Positions 52,779 through 61,774 of a DNA stretch of 64,000 bases are shown here, in pieces. This stretch comes from Intrasporangiaceae bacterium. GTDB lineage: Bacteria > Actinomycetota > Actinomycetes > Actinomycetales > Dermatophilaceae. The notes under the pieces were generated by a model that did not search any database, was not told the DNA's origin, and saw only the letters and a program-made list of their open reading frames with translations. The DNA lies in NCBI GenBank assembly GCA_021324575.1, contig JAJPIW010000028.1, forward strand, positions 44,774 through 108,773. Direction: 5' to 3'. Positions within the stretch are counted from its first letter, which is position 1, and each line of letters starts with the position of its first letter. The position numbers and the translations under genes were made by a program.

Positions 52779-54878
52779 ATGCTGCGTATCGACCCACGTG
52801 CGGGATCGGCGCACCTGCAGCCGTGGCTGCACGACCTCGTCGTCACGACGGCAGGCAACGTCACGGCGCTCGGAGCGGCCGACGGAGACCTGGGCCGGTC
52901 GGCGGCCGAGGGGGTCTACGTCGACGACGCGCGGGTGCTGTCCCGGGCGCGGGTCACCCTGGCTGGGGCCGGCGTCGAGCCGGTCGGCCATGCTGCGCTC
53001 GGCGGGGTGAGCGAGTTCGTCGGGTCCGCGCGCCACCTCGGAGCCGAGGGGCCCGACCCAACGGTTGAACTGCACCGTCGACGGGTGCTGCGCGGTGACG
53101 GTGCCGAGGAGACAGTGACCATCACCTCCCGCCAGGTGCAGGTCGCTGCCGAGCTGACCGTCGTCCTCGGTGGTGACGGGGCCGAGATCGCGGTCGTCAA
53201 GGGCGGCCGAGCGTCGGGGGCGCTCGCGCCGGCCGTCGCCTCGAATGACGGCGGCGCCTGGATCACCCCCCGCCACGGCGTGACCGTCGTCTGTGACCCG
53301 GCACCGGCGTCGTCCTCGGTGGACACGGATGGAGCGCTCCGGCTCACCTGGCCGGTGCTCGTCGACGCCGGGGAGTCGGCGACCGTCGTCCTGCGGACGT
53401 CGGTGGAGCGGCGCGCGTCGTCCCTCTTCGACGCCGACAGCGCCGGGGATGCCGTGGACTGGCGGGACAGGGTGTCGGTGGCAGCCGGAGACCTGCGTCT
53501 GGGGCGGGCAGTTCACGCATCGCTCGCCGACCTGAAGTCACTCCTCCTCAACGACCCAGCGGCGCGTGAGGACTTCTTCGCTGCGGCCGGATCCCCTTGG
53601 TACCTCACGCTGTTCGGGCGTGACTCGCTCTGGACGGCGCGACTCCTGCTGCCCCTCGGGACCGATCTGGCGATGGGCACCCTGCGGGCGCTTGCCCGTC
53701 GCCAGGGCACCACGCACGACACGCTGCGCGCCGAAGGCCCGGGCAAGATCCCGCACGAGCTTCGCCGGGTGGCCTACGCCGACCCCCACAACCGGCTCGA
53801 GCTGCCGGCGACCTACTACGGGACCGTCGACGCTACGTCGCTGTGGATCTGCCTGCTCCACGATGCCTGGCGATGGGGCGCGCCCGAAGGTGAGGTCCGC
53901 TCACTGCTGCCCGAGCTTCGTTCCGCCGCAACGTGGCTCACCGACATCGCGCCCGGCGACGACGGGTTGCTCAAGTACGTCGACGAGAGCGGCACGGGCC
54001 TGGTCAACCAGGGCTGGAAGGACAGCGGCGACTCGATCCGCTGGCGTGACGGCCGGATCGCCGATGCGCCCATTGCCCTCATCGAGGCCCAGGCGTATGC
54101 CGTGGAGGCGGCCCGCGACGCGGCGGCCCTGCTCGAGGCGCTCGGAGCCGCCGACGAGGCCGAACGGGCCAAGGAGCTCAGGGTCTTTGCCGATGGTCTG
54201 GAATCCATTGTCCGGCAACGGTTCTGGGTCGAGGATGGCGGGGAAACCTATCCCGCGATGGCCATCGACGGGCACGGCGCGGCCGTGACCGGTCTGGGCT
54301 CCAACATGGGCCACGCGCTCGGTGCCGGGGTGCTCAGCACCGACGAGGCCGCCCGGGTGACGGCCGTGCTCACCGAGCCGCGGATGCTGGGCAGCCACGG
54401 GATCATGACGCTCGCCACGGACAACGGAGGGTTCAACCCGCTCGGCTATCACACCGGTTCGGTGTGGACCCACGACACCGCGATCTGCGCGCTCGGCATG
54501 CTCCGCGAGGGCCATCCGAGCCAGGCTGCGGCGGTGGCGCAGCGGCTGCTCACCGCCGCGGAGGCCTTCGGCTACCGCTACCCAGAGCTGTTCGCCGACA
54601 GCGGCGTCCTCGGCGAGCCGATCCCGTATCCGGCCTCGTGTCGGCCGCAGGCCTGGTCGGCTGCCTCGGCCGTAGCCCTGCTGACCATCGCGCTCGGCCT
54701 GTCGGTCGACGTGCCCGGCCGCACCGTCACCGTCGAGCCTCCACCCGGCCTTCCGTTCGGTCCGATCTCGGTGCGCGGCATACGAGCTGGCGATGCCGTC
54801 CTGGCCATCGCGGTCGATGCCGCCGGCACCGTCACGGTGGAGGGCCTGCCCGACGGCTACTCGCTCGTCACAGGCTGA
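52779..54878 (+). CDS. Glycogen debranching/amylo-alpha-1,6-glucosidase-like enzyme
   Basis: A 699-residue protein. The N-terminal half (about 1-250) is the glycogen-debranching N-terminal beta domain (LVVTTAGNVTALGAADGDLG, GVYVDDARVLSRARVTLAG). The C-terminal half is an (alpha/alpha)6 barrel: GSPWYLTLFGRDSLWTARLLLPLG, GKIPHELRR, LPATYYGTVDATSLWI, LVNQGWKDSGDSIRWRDG and HTGSVWTHDTAICALGM. This matches the actinobacterial amylo-alpha-1,6-glucosidase family. The exact substrate (glycogen, trehalose-derived glucan or another) is unknown. The 3' end overlaps the convergent gene by 11 bp. Confidence 0.85.
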   Translation: MLRIDPRAGSAHLQPWLHDLVVTTAGNVTALGAADGDLGRSAAEGVYVDDARVLSRARVTLAGAGVEPVGHAALGGVSEFVGSARHLGAEGPDPTVELHRRRVLRGDGAEETVTITSRQVQVAAELTVVLGGDGAEIAVVKGGRASGALAPAVASNDGGAWITPRHGVTVVCDPAPASSSVDTDGALRLTWPVLVDAGESATVVLRTSVERRASSLFDADSAGDAVDWRDRVSVAAGDLRLGRAVHASLADLKSLLLNDPAAREDFFAAAGSPWYLTLFGRDSLWTARLLLPLGTDLAMGTLRALARRQGTTHDTLRAEGPGKIPHELRRVAYADPHNRLELPATYYGTVDATSLWICLLHDAWRWGAPEGEVRSLLPELRSAATWLTDIAPGDDGLLKYVDESGTGLVNQGWKDSGDSIRWRDGRIADAPIALIEAQAYAVEAARDAAALLEALGAADEAERAKELRVFADGLESIVRQRFWVEDGGETYPAMAIDGHGAAVTGLGSNMGHALGAGVLSTDEAARVTAVLTEPRMLGSHGIMTLATDNGGFNPLGYHTGSVWTHDTAICALGMLREGHPSQAAAVAQRLLTAAEAFGYRYPELFADSGVLGEPIPYPASCRPQAWSAASAVALLTIALGLSVDVPGRTVTVEPPPGLPFGPISVRGIRAGDAVLAIAVDAAGTVTVEGLPDGYSLVTG

Positions 54879-55986
54879 CGTCGACCCAGATGGCTGCGTG
54901 GTCCGACGCGGCATCCTGCTCACGGGTGAGGGTGTCGTACATCGGCCACCGTCCGGAGGCCGTCCACACGCCCTTGCGGAAGATCCCGCCCGCCGTGATC
55001 GCGGCATACACCGTGGGGCTGCACAGGATGTAGTCGATCTTGTTGCCGGCCCGCCCGGTCGTGTACGTCCCGGGCCACCCGCCGTCGTCGAAGACCGGGT
55101 GGGTTGCCACGTCCTTGAGGTCGATCGGCGCACTCCTGGTGCCGACGAGGAGCGGTCGCAGGGGCGCTGAGTCAGGGGTGTCGTTGAAGTCACCCAGGAC
55201 GACGACGTGGTCGAAACCCTCGGCGCGCCGCCGCCGGTAGATCTCGGCGACGCGGACGGCCTGCCTCCGGCGCAGGGCGCTCGACTGCTGTGGCGACCCG
55301 TAGCCCTTGGACTTCAGGTGGTTGACCAGGACGAGCAGGACCTCGCCGGAGGGCATCGTCACCGAGTACTCGGGGCAGTCCCGGCTGAAGACGGAGCCCT
55401 TGGCATCGGTGTCGTCGACGTGGCTGACGATGCGTTCGATGGAGTGCGCACCCCGGGTCAGGATCCCGACGTCGATGCCGCGGGCGTCGTTGCCGTCGAC
55501 GAGCATGACGTGGTCGTAAGGTGCCCCGCCGAGCGGCGCGACCAGGTCGGCTGCGAAGTGCACCAGCGCCGGGCGGCTCTCCGCCTCGACGACGCCGAGG
55601 ACGTCGGCGGCGAGGTCGTGGACGACCCGAGCCGTATGCCGGACGGCCAGCTCGGTCACCGCCTGACGGGTGAGCTCCAGCCAGCCGACCCAGTCGCCGC
55701 GGCCGTCGGCGACGATCTTGATCCCGCCGACCTTGGGCCGTGACACCAGGCGACCCCGGTTCTGGCGGAGGATGACGAACGGGCTCTCGTCCGTGCTGCC
55801 GAGCCCGAGGAGGATGAGCCAGTCGGCGATCTGCTGCTTGTCCAGGTCGGAGTAGGTGTCCTGCTGGAGGGCGCGGGTCAGCCGGTCGTAGATGTCCAGG
55901 AGGTCGGCGTGGACCGACCAGTCGCTCGAGGAGAGCAGGCGGGCGCGGTCGAAGAGATTCTCGACGTTGTAGCTCGCGATGCGCAC
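54868..55986 (-). CDS. Endonuclease/exonuclease/phosphatase family protein
   Basis: A 372-residue EEP-fold metal-dependent phosphoesterase: VRIASYNVENLFDRARLL at the start, DVLGVVEAESRPAL with the Mg-binding Glu, VLVNHLKSKGYGS, VVVLGDFNDTPDSAPLRPLL with Asp and Asn, and a C-terminal KIDYILCSPTVY and SDHAAIWVDV with the catalytic His. No signal peptide with the chosen GTG at 55986 (the frame is open to 56007). Could be a nuclease or a phosphodiesterase acting on lipids or nucleotides. Confidence 0.82.
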   Translation of the reverse strand: MRIASYNVENLFDRARLLSSSDWSVHADLLDIYDRLTRALQQDTYSDLDKQQIADWLILLGLGSTDESPFVILRQNRGRLVSRPKVGGIKIVADGRGDWVGWLELTRQAVTELAVRHTARVVHDLAADVLGVVEAESRPALVHFAADLVAPLGGAPYDHVMLVDGNDARGIDVGILTRGAHSIERIVSHVDDTDAKGSVFSRDCPEYSVTMPSGEVLLVLVNHLKSKGYGSPQQSSALRRRQAVRVAEIYRRRRAEGFDHVVVLGDFNDTPDSAPLRPLLVGTRSAPIDLKDVATHPVFDDGGWPGTYTTGRAGNKIDYILCSPTVYAAITAGGIFRKGVWTASGRWPMYDTLTREQDAASDHAAIWVDVSL

Positions 55987-56090
55987 ACCCCCACAGTGAC
56001 ACGTCACGAGGCCGGCGTGTCCTGAACGGGGGACGGGCGGCGGCGCATGGCCGCCGGCGTGACCGGGTGCGGCTGGCGCCGAAGTTGGCT

Positions 56091-56166
56091 CTGCGCCATG
56101 GCGCAGACCCTGGCCACCGGCGCGGAAACTCCAGCGCCGGTGGCTGGTCTCTGCGCCATGGCGCAG
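56091..56166. repeat. Palindrome pair CTGCGCCATGGCGCAG, 60 bp apart
   Basis: Two exact 16-bp palindromes CTGCGCCATGGCGCAG at 56091-56106 and 56151-56166. Between them CACCGGCG and CGCCGGTG can also pair, so the whole unit could fold. It fills the gap between two minus-strand genes. The same palindrome type occurs at 33631-33707. Confidence 0.75.
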
Positions 56167-56220
56167 ACATGATCTCCGGCGGCCGGCGGCCGGCGGCCCG
56201 GCGGCCCGGGGGTGCGCCGG

Positions 56221-57573
56221 TCAGGCGTTCAGCCACTCACCGAAGGCGTAGGGCTGGCGGGTGAAGAGGTAGGTGGCCCAGTTGAACGCCGTCACCGCGC
56301 CGGACGCGTCACGCCGGACCCGGAGCAGCTCCCCACGCTCGCGGCCCTTGACGGTCCGGAAGGTGTCGGCATCGACCTGCTCGAACTCAGAAGGTCCCAT
56401 CCACGACGGCTGGCCGTCGACGCGAGCCTCGAGCCGACCCTGCCGGCAGGTGAGGACGAAGAGCCGGCCTTCGCTGAACCAGTGCCCGAGCAGCGGCACC
56501 AGCTCAGGAGGCACCGCCGTCCCGGGGACCCAGGGCTCCACGACAGGCGGTTCGTGCTCCACGGCATACGACCCGAGGTCGACCGCGAACGTGCCGGGAG
56601 CCGTCGCGGCCGAGTTGTTCATGAGGACCACCCCGGTCGTGGCCGACTCGCGATGGGTGAAGCAGCCGCTGATCGTCCCCGGGTGCGCGCCGGTGTGCCC
56701 GACCCAGGTGCGGTCGTCGCGCCGGGCGAGGATGAGGCCGAGGCCCCAGGCCTCCTTCCACTGCGCCTGGGAGATGACGACGGGCTGGCACATCTCCTCC
56801 ATCGTGTCCGGGTTCAGCACCTCTGCAACGGGATTGGCGATGAAGCCGCCCCACGTCGCCATGTCGGCGAGGGTGCTCGACATCCCGCCGGCAGCGGCGA
56901 AGGCGAGGCAGTCCAGGGTCGGCTCCTCGACGGGCACGTCGGTCCACGGCGGCACGTAGTAGGCGCCCGCGGCACGCCCCGTCTTGCCCAGGGAGGTGCG
57001 GCGCAGCTCCAGCGGGTCGAGGATCCGGCGCTGCACGCTGTCGAACCAGGTGCCCCCGTCGAGCCGGCCGATGATCTCGCCGAGCATGGCGTAGCAGAGG
57101 TTGGAGTAGTGGTGGACGTTGTGCGGCGGCAGGATCCGCTGGGCGGCGTTCCACCCGGCGACCAGCTCGGTGCGGTCGGGGAACTCCAGGGTGTCCCAGA
57201 CGTCGCCGACCGGCTCGCGCTGCATCCCGCTCACGTGAGCCAGCAGCTCTCGGATCGTCACGCCGGCGTGGGTCGACTCCGGGACGTGCACGTCGACCGT
57301 GTCGTCGAGCGACAGCTTCCCCTCGTCGCGCAGGGCCATGACGGTGACGGCGACGAAGGTCTTGGTGTTGCTCGCGATGTCGTATTGGGTGCCGTCGTCC
57401 GGCGGCTTCCCGGGCTCGTCCAGCCGGGCGGTGCCGATGCCCGCCGACCACGCCAGCTCGCCTCGTCGTGCGACGCCGGCGCAGAGGCCGGGCACCCGGT
57501 CGGCGACCTGCTTGCCGACGGCCAGCGCGTCGAGCGCGGCGGTGGAGGTGGGGGAGAACGGAACAGGTGGCAT
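56221..57573 (-). CDS. Serine hydrolase of the beta-lactamase/PBP-like family
   Basis: A 450-residue class C beta-lactamase-fold protein (DUF/Pfam beta-lactamase). The active-site SxxK motif is SNTKTF (in YDIASNTKTFVAVTVMALRDEG), the YxN motif is in HHYSNLCYAMLGEIIGRL, and the third motif is GHTGAHPG. A C-terminal beta domain of about 100 residues follows. No signal peptide is seen, so it is more likely a cytoplasmic esterase or peptidase than a true beta-lactamase. A TAGTTT box lies six bases before the ATG; the start codon also lies between two inverted GGCATACGG/CCGTATGCC copies. Confidence 0.8.
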   Translation of the reverse strand: MPPVPFSPTSTAALDALAVGKQVADRVPGLCAGVARRGELAWSAGIGTARLDEPGKPPDDGTQYDIASNTKTFVAVTVMALRDEGKLSLDDTVDVHVPESTHAGVTIRELLAHVSGMQREPVGDVWDTLEFPDRTELVAGWNAAQRILPPHNVHHYSNLCYAMLGEIIGRLDGGTWFDSVQRRILDPLELRRTSLGKTGRAAGAYYVPPWTDVPVEEPTLDCLAFAAAGGMSSTLADMATWGGFIANPVAEVLNPDTMEEMCQPVVISQAQWKEAWGLGLILARRDDRTWVGHTGAHPGTISGCFTHRESATTGVVLMNNSAATAPGTFAVDLGSYAVEHEPPVVEPWVPGTAVPPELVPLLGHWFSEGRLFVLTCRQGRLEARVDGQPSWMGPSEFEQVDADTFRTVKGRERGELLRVRRDASGAVTAFNWATYLFTRQPYAFGEWLNA

Positions 57574-57670
57574 ACGGCCAAACTAGCTGCCCGTATGCCG
57601 CCCGGAGACGCACGCCGTTACCCAACAGCAACCGCCGGGTGCAGTGTCGTGATTGCACCCAGCGGGCGTG

Positions 57671-57686
57671 CGTTGAATACTCAACG
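57671..57686. promoter_or_regulatory. Operator-like palindrome before the sugar ABC operon
   Basis: CGTTGA-ATAC-TCAACG, 64 bp upstream of the binding-protein start. The arms are perfect. LacI or ROK regulators bind sites of this size near sugar operons; no regulator gene is adjacent. Confidence 0.5.
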
Positions 57687-57749
57687 GGTCGATGGAGCCC
57701 ACGGACCGGCTGATCTCACGCCTGCCGCCTCCCCTTCGGAAGGATTCCC

Positions 57750-58871
57750 ATGTCTCGACGTACAACGGGGGCGGCCGTCGCCGTCGCCACAGCAGTCCTC
57801 GGCGTTGCCGTCGCCGGCTGTGCCCCCTCCAACGGCAACTCCACCGCGTCGAACAGCGGTTCGTCAGCCGGCTCCAAGACCCAGGTCGGGGTCATCCTTC
57901 CGGACACGACGTCGTCCACGCGGTACACGCTCTACGACCAACCGCTGCTCACCAAGGCCTTCAAGGACGCGGGCATCAAGGCCGACATCCAGAACGCCGA
58001 CGGCTCGAACTCCAAGTTCGTCTCGATCGCCCAGTCGATGATCTCCGAGGGCGTCAAGGTCCTGCTCATCGACCCTGCCGACCCGGCCACCGGGATCTCG
58101 GTGGAGAAGTCGGCCAAGACAGCCGGGATCAAGGTCATCGACTACGACCGCGTCAACCTTGGCGGCACCGCTGACTACTACGTGTCCTTCGACAACGTCG
58201 CCGTCGGCAAGCTCCAGGCACAGGCCCTCGTCCAGTGCCTCGCGGACAAGAAGGTCGCCAAGGCCAACGTCATCGAGCTCAATGGTGGCACCAACATCGA
58301 CAACAATGCCGTCCTCTTCAAGCAGGGTGCGCACTCGGTTCTCGATCCGATGTACACAGCCGGCACGCTCGTCAAGGGCCCCGAGGTCGACGTGAAGGAC
58401 TGGGACAACACGGTAGCGACGACCGACTTCCAACAGGCGCTCACCCAGTCCGGCGGGAAGGTCGACGGCGTACTCGCCGCCAACGACGGGATCGCCGCAT
58501 CGATCATCGGCGTGCTGAAGTCCAAGAAGCTCACCGTCCCGGTGACCGGGCAGGACGCCACGATCCAGGGCCTGCAGTACGTGCTGGAGGGCCAGCAGTG
58601 CATGACGGTGTTCAAGGACGTGAGCAAGGAGGCGGACGCCGCCTCCAAGCTGGCGATCGCCCTCATCAAGGGTGACATGGCCGGCGCCACCGCGCTCGCG
58701 ACCGGCAAGCTGACCGACCCGGTGAACCATCGGGACATCCCCTCGGTGCTCCTCGTCCCGGCCGCCATCACCAAGGCCAATGTCGAGGACGTGGTGACCG
58801 CCGGCGCCCTCAAGGCCGCCGACATCTGCAAGGGCATCGAGGCGGCATGCACGGCCGCCGGCGTCAAGTGA
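57750..58871 (+). CDS. Sugar ABC transporter substrate-binding lipoprotein (XylF-like)
   Basis: A 373-residue lipoprotein: signal peptide with lipobox VAVAGC (Cys24), then a Ser/Asn-rich linker and a periplasmic-binding-protein type 1 domain (VGVILPDTTSSTRYTLYDQPLLTKAFKDAGI, VKVLLIDPADPATGISVEKSAKTAGIKVIDYDRVN, VIELNGGTNIDNNAVLFKQGA, GVLAANDGIAASIIGVLKSKK, GQDATIQGLQYVLEGQQCMTVFKD). The pattern is closest to D-xylose-binding proteins; other sugars are possible. AAGGA precedes the ATG. A strong stem follows, then the ATPase and permease genes. Confidence 0.85.
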   Translation: MSRRTTGAAVAVATAVLGVAVAGCAPSNGNSTASNSGSSAGSKTQVGVILPDTTSSTRYTLYDQPLLTKAFKDAGIKADIQNADGSNSKFVSIAQSMISEGVKVLLIDPADPATGISVEKSAKTAGIKVIDYDRVNLGGTADYYVSFDNVAVGKLQAQALVQCLADKKVAKANVIELNGGTNIDNNAVLFKQGAHSVLDPMYTAGTLVKGPEVDVKDWDNTVATTDFQQALTQSGGKVDGVLAANDGIAASIIGVLKSKKLTVPVTGQDATIQGLQYVLEGQQCMTVFKDVSKEADAASKLAIALIKGDMAGATALATGKLTDPVNHRDIPSVLLVPAAITKANVEDVVTAGALKAADICKGIEAACTAAGVK

Positions 58872-58903
58872 GCCACCACCCGGTCTCTGACTGGTGATCT
58901 CCC

Positions 58904-58937
58904 GGGGTGCGGGACGGCATGCGTCGTCCCGCACCCC
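58904..58937 (+). terminator. Intercistronic stem-loop after the binding-protein gene
   Basis: GGGGTGCGGGACG (58904-58916) pairs perfectly with CGTCCCGCACCCC (58925-58937), with an 8-base loop. Lying between the binding-protein and ATPase genes of one operon, it probably acts as a partial terminator or 3'-end protector that raises binding-protein output over the membrane parts. Confidence 0.65.
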
Positions 58938-58985
58938 GCTCTCGTGCCAGCCAGACACACCCACGCAGTACAAAGGAGTACGACT

Positions 58986-59762
58986 GTGAGTGACCCGATC
59001 CTCAACGTCACCGGGCTGAACAAGAGCTTCGGTGCGGTTCACGTCCTGCACGACATCGACTTCGGCGTGTATGCCGGGGAGGTGACCGCCCTCGTGGGAG
59101 ACAACGGCGCCGGCAAGTCGACGCTGGTCAAATGCTTCGCCGGCATCAACGCGATCGACACCGGGCAGATGTTCTGGGAGGGCAAGCCGGTCACGTTGTC
59201 CTCACCAGCCGTGGCCTCGTCATACGGCATCGAGTTCGTCTACCAGGACCTCGCCCTTGCCGACAATCTCGACATCACCCAGAACATGTTCCTCGGGCGG
59301 GAGATCACCAAGGGTCCCTTTCTTGCCGACGGTGAGATGGAGGCCAAGGCGAGGGAGACCCTGAGCTCCCTCTCAGTTCGGACCATCAACTCGGTGCGCC
59401 AGCTCGTCTCCAGCCTCTCGGGCGGCCAGCGACAGACGGTCGCCATCGCCAAGGCTGTGCTCTGGAACGGCAAGGTGGTGTTCCTCGACGAACCCACTGC
59501 TGCTCTCGGGGTCGCCCAGACCCGGCAGGTACTGAACCTCGTGCGTCGCCTCGCCGACCATGGCATCGGCGTGGTCCTCATCTCGCACAACATGAACGAC
59601 GTCATGGAGGTCGCCGACCGGGTGGCCGCGCTCTACCTCGGCCGGGTGGCCGCCGAGGTGAAGAAGTCCGAGACGAATACTGGCCAGATCGTCGAGCTGA
59701 TCACGTCAGGCCGTAGCGGCACCATCGGACTTCCGGCGGCCACCGCCGTCCAGAGCGCGTGA
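58986..59762 (+). CDS. Sugar ABC transporter ATPase, single domain
   Basis: A 258-residue ATPase with Walker A VGDNGAGKSTLVK, signature SSLSGGQRQTVAIAKAV, Walker B VVFLDEPTAALG and switch LISHNMNDVMEVADRV. It is close to one half of XylG/RbsA, but has only one nucleotide-binding domain where those have two (about 500 residues). FrcA-type importers also use single-domain subunits, working as homodimers. GTG start with AAAGGAG. Permease gene follows after 10 bp. Confidence 0.88.
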   Translation: MSDPILNVTGLNKSFGAVHVLHDIDFGVYAGEVTALVGDNGAGKSTLVKCFAGINAIDTGQMFWEGKPVTLSSPAVASSYGIEFVYQDLALADNLDITQNMFLGREITKGPFLADGEMEAKARETLSSLSVRTINSVRQLVSSLSGGQRQTVAIAKAVLWNGKVVFLDEPTAALGVAQTRQVLNLVRRLADHGIGVVLISHNMNDVMEVADRVAALYLGRVAAEVKKSETNTGQIVELITSGRSGTIGLPAATAVQSA

Positions 59763-59772
59763 GGAGACCGTC

Positions 59773-61212
59773 ATGACCACGAACACACCTGAGCCGACCG
59801 CCACCTCCGAGACCGCCGACACGGTCTTCGACCCTCGCACGAGCTTCCGTGTCGACACGACCCCCCGCTCCATCCCTACCGCCTTCCGAGACTACGTGGG
59901 CAAGGTGCGCGGCGGTGACCCCGGTGCCCTCCCGTCGGTGCTCGGCCTGGTCGTCCTCGGTGTGATCTTCGCAATCACCACGCCGAACTTCCTCACGGCA
60001 GTCAACGTCGGGAACCTGTTGTCGCAGGCGTCCTTCACCTCGATCATGGCGCTGGGTCTGGTCTTCGTCCTCATCCTCGGCGAGATCGACCTGTCCGCCG
60101 GCACCACTGGTGGTGTCTGTGCCGGCTTCGCCGCACAGGCCCTCGCCTCCGGCAGCCTCTCCCACGCCGTCGGCAAGGGGGTCTTCTACGCCCTCGTCGC
60201 CGCGATGGTCGCAACCGGCATCCTCGCCTACCTCACCAAGCTCTGGTGGGCGCTGGTGGTCATCGGGCTCGGGGTCGTCGTGACCCTCCTCGGCTTCGAG
60301 CAGCAAACCACGATCATGGCGTTCTTCTTCGCCGTGGCGATCGGGGTCTCCATCGGGGTGCTCAACGGCTTCCTCGTGACCCGGATCGGGATCCCGTCGT
60401 TCATCGTGACCCTTGCCCTCTTCCTCGCCTGGGAGGGCGTGACGCTCTTCGCGGTCAACAGCCAGTCGATTCGCACGGACCCTTACGACCTGTGGTTCGG
60501 TCTGACCCACGCGAACATGCCCACCTGGGCAGGGTGGTTGCTCTTCCTCCTCGTCGTGGGTGGCTACGCCGGGATCTCGATCCGTCGCTCGCTCGCCCGA
60601 GCATCTGCCGGGCTGTCGCACGACATCATGGCCCTGGTGCTGTTGCGGGTCGGGGTCCTCGCGGTCGCAGGGGCCTATGTGGTCTGGTGGCTCAACTTCA
60701 ACCGGAACCCTAACCCGGGGCCGGAGATCAAGGGCGTCCCGTGGGCAGCCGGCATACCGATCATCCTGATGGTCGGCTTCACGATCCTGCTGGGACGCAC
60801 GACGTGGGGGCGGCACCTGTACGCCATCGGTGGGAACGTCGAGTCCGCCCGCCGTGCCGGCGTCCCGGTCGACCGGGTCAAGATCGGTGCGTTCACGATC
60901 TGCTCGGCCATGGCGGCTATCGGCGGGCTGTTCCTCGCTGACTTCAGCGGTGGTGCGCAGCCCGGTCTGGGCCAGGGCGACATCCTCCTGTTCGCCGTTG
61001 CGGCGGCCGTCATCGGTGGCACGTCACTGTTCGGTGGGCGCGGTCGTCCTCGGGACGCCCTGATCGGTGCTGCCGTGATCGCCACCATCCCCAACGGCAT
61101 CCAGCTGCACCCGAACCTGCCCAACCAGGTCGTCGAGGTCATCACCGGAGCGGTCCTGCTCATCGCCGCCTCGGTCGATGCGGTGAGCCGCCGTCGCTCG
61201 ACCCGTCGCTGA
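59773..61212 (+). CDS. Sugar ABC transporter permease (XylH-like)
   Basis: A 479-residue BPD_transp_2 permease. An N-terminal polar segment (about 50 residues) precedes about 10-12 membrane helices. Family features: MALGLVFVLILGEIDLSAGTTGGVCAGFAAQ, IGVLNGFLVTRIGIPSFIVTLALFLAWEGV, GRHLYAIGGNVESARRAGVPVDRVKIGAFTICSAMAAIGGLFLADFSGG and GGTSLFGGRGRPRDALIGAAVIATIPNG. The longer central part is typical of XylH rather than RbsC, supporting a pentose or related sugar as substrate. The operon ends with a terminator. Confidence 0.88.
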   Translation: MTTNTPEPTATSETADTVFDPRTSFRVDTTPRSIPTAFRDYVGKVRGGDPGALPSVLGLVVLGVIFAITTPNFLTAVNVGNLLSQASFTSIMALGLVFVLILGEIDLSAGTTGGVCAGFAAQALASGSLSHAVGKGVFYALVAAMVATGILAYLTKLWWALVVIGLGVVVTLLGFEQQTTIMAFFFAVAIGVSIGVLNGFLVTRIGIPSFIVTLALFLAWEGVTLFAVNSQSIRTDPYDLWFGLTHANMPTWAGWLLFLLVVGGYAGISIRRSLARASAGLSHDIMALVLLRVGVLAVAGAYVVWWLNFNRNPNPGPEIKGVPWAAGIPIILMVGFTILLGRTTWGRHLYAIGGNVESARRAGVPVDRVKIGAFTICSAMAAIGGLFLADFSGGAQPGLGQGDILLFAVAAAVIGGTSLFGGRGRPRDALIGAAVIATIPNGIQLHPNLPNQVVEVITGAVLLIAASVDAVSRRRSTRR

Positions 61213-61215
61213 TGC

Positions 61216-61252
61216 TGGTCCCGGCGCTGGCACTGGTCCGGCGCCGGGACCA
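61216..61252 (+). terminator. Terminator of the sugar ABC operon
   Basis: TGGTCCCGGCGC (61216-61227) pairs perfectly with GCGCCGGGACCA (61241-61252), with a 13-base loop. It starts three bases after the permease stop. Confidence 0.7.
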
Positions 61253-61332
61253 GCCGGTGCGCCGGGCGCCCAGGCCCGGGGCCGTGACGGGTTCAGTCGA
61301 ACGCGCCAGGTCATCCCGGACGAGGCGGGCGG

Positions 61333-61500
61333 TCACCGGACGAGCCGGTGGCTCTTGAGCCAGGCATCCAGCTGGGGTCCTGCGCTGGCAACCGTCTCGC
61401 CGCGGACGGCGAGACCCTCTCCGACCTCCGCACCTTCGAGGGTGTTGCGGTAGTCGCGCTGCACCCGGCCGATGCCACACGCGGCATACGTCGGCTCCTG
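61333..61500 (-). pseudogene. Remnant of a flavodoxin-like gene (C-terminal fragment)
   Basis: The minus strand from about 61500 down to a stop at 61333-61335 reads PTYAACGIGRVQRDYRNTL then EGAEVGEGLAVRGETVASAG and PQLDAWLKSHRLVR. This looks like the C-terminal end of a flavodoxin-fold or NAD(P)H-oxidoreductase protein, but upstream residues (RSWRAPAAQ) do not continue any domain and no start with a ribosome site is seen. I read it as a decayed gene end. It may instead be a chance frame. The remainder of 61253-61774 shows no gene. Confidence 0.35.
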
Positions 61501-61774
61501 GGCGGCTGGGGCCCTCCAGCTTCTGGGCAGCTGGGCCGCTCACCACGCTCCAGCGACCGCAGCCGGGCGCACCGACGGTCCGTGACGCCAGGTGTCGACT
61601 GGCTGGGTGTCGACCGCCACGGTGTGGTCCAGCCGTCTGTTCGGTTCTCCCTGACCGTGGTGCTTCCGTAAGTGCGGAAAGTCTCCCGTGAATCGATATG
61701 CATCTGCGGTATGCCGATACCGTAACCAGGTCGGCCCGACGGTCGGGCCCCGTATGCCGATCGGAGACTTCCCC

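Noticed and set aside
56221..57573. Beta-lactamase resistance gene
   Set aside because: The fold and SxxK, YxN motifs are present but there is no signal peptide and the C-terminal domain fits esterase/peptidase relatives; resistance cannot be claimed.
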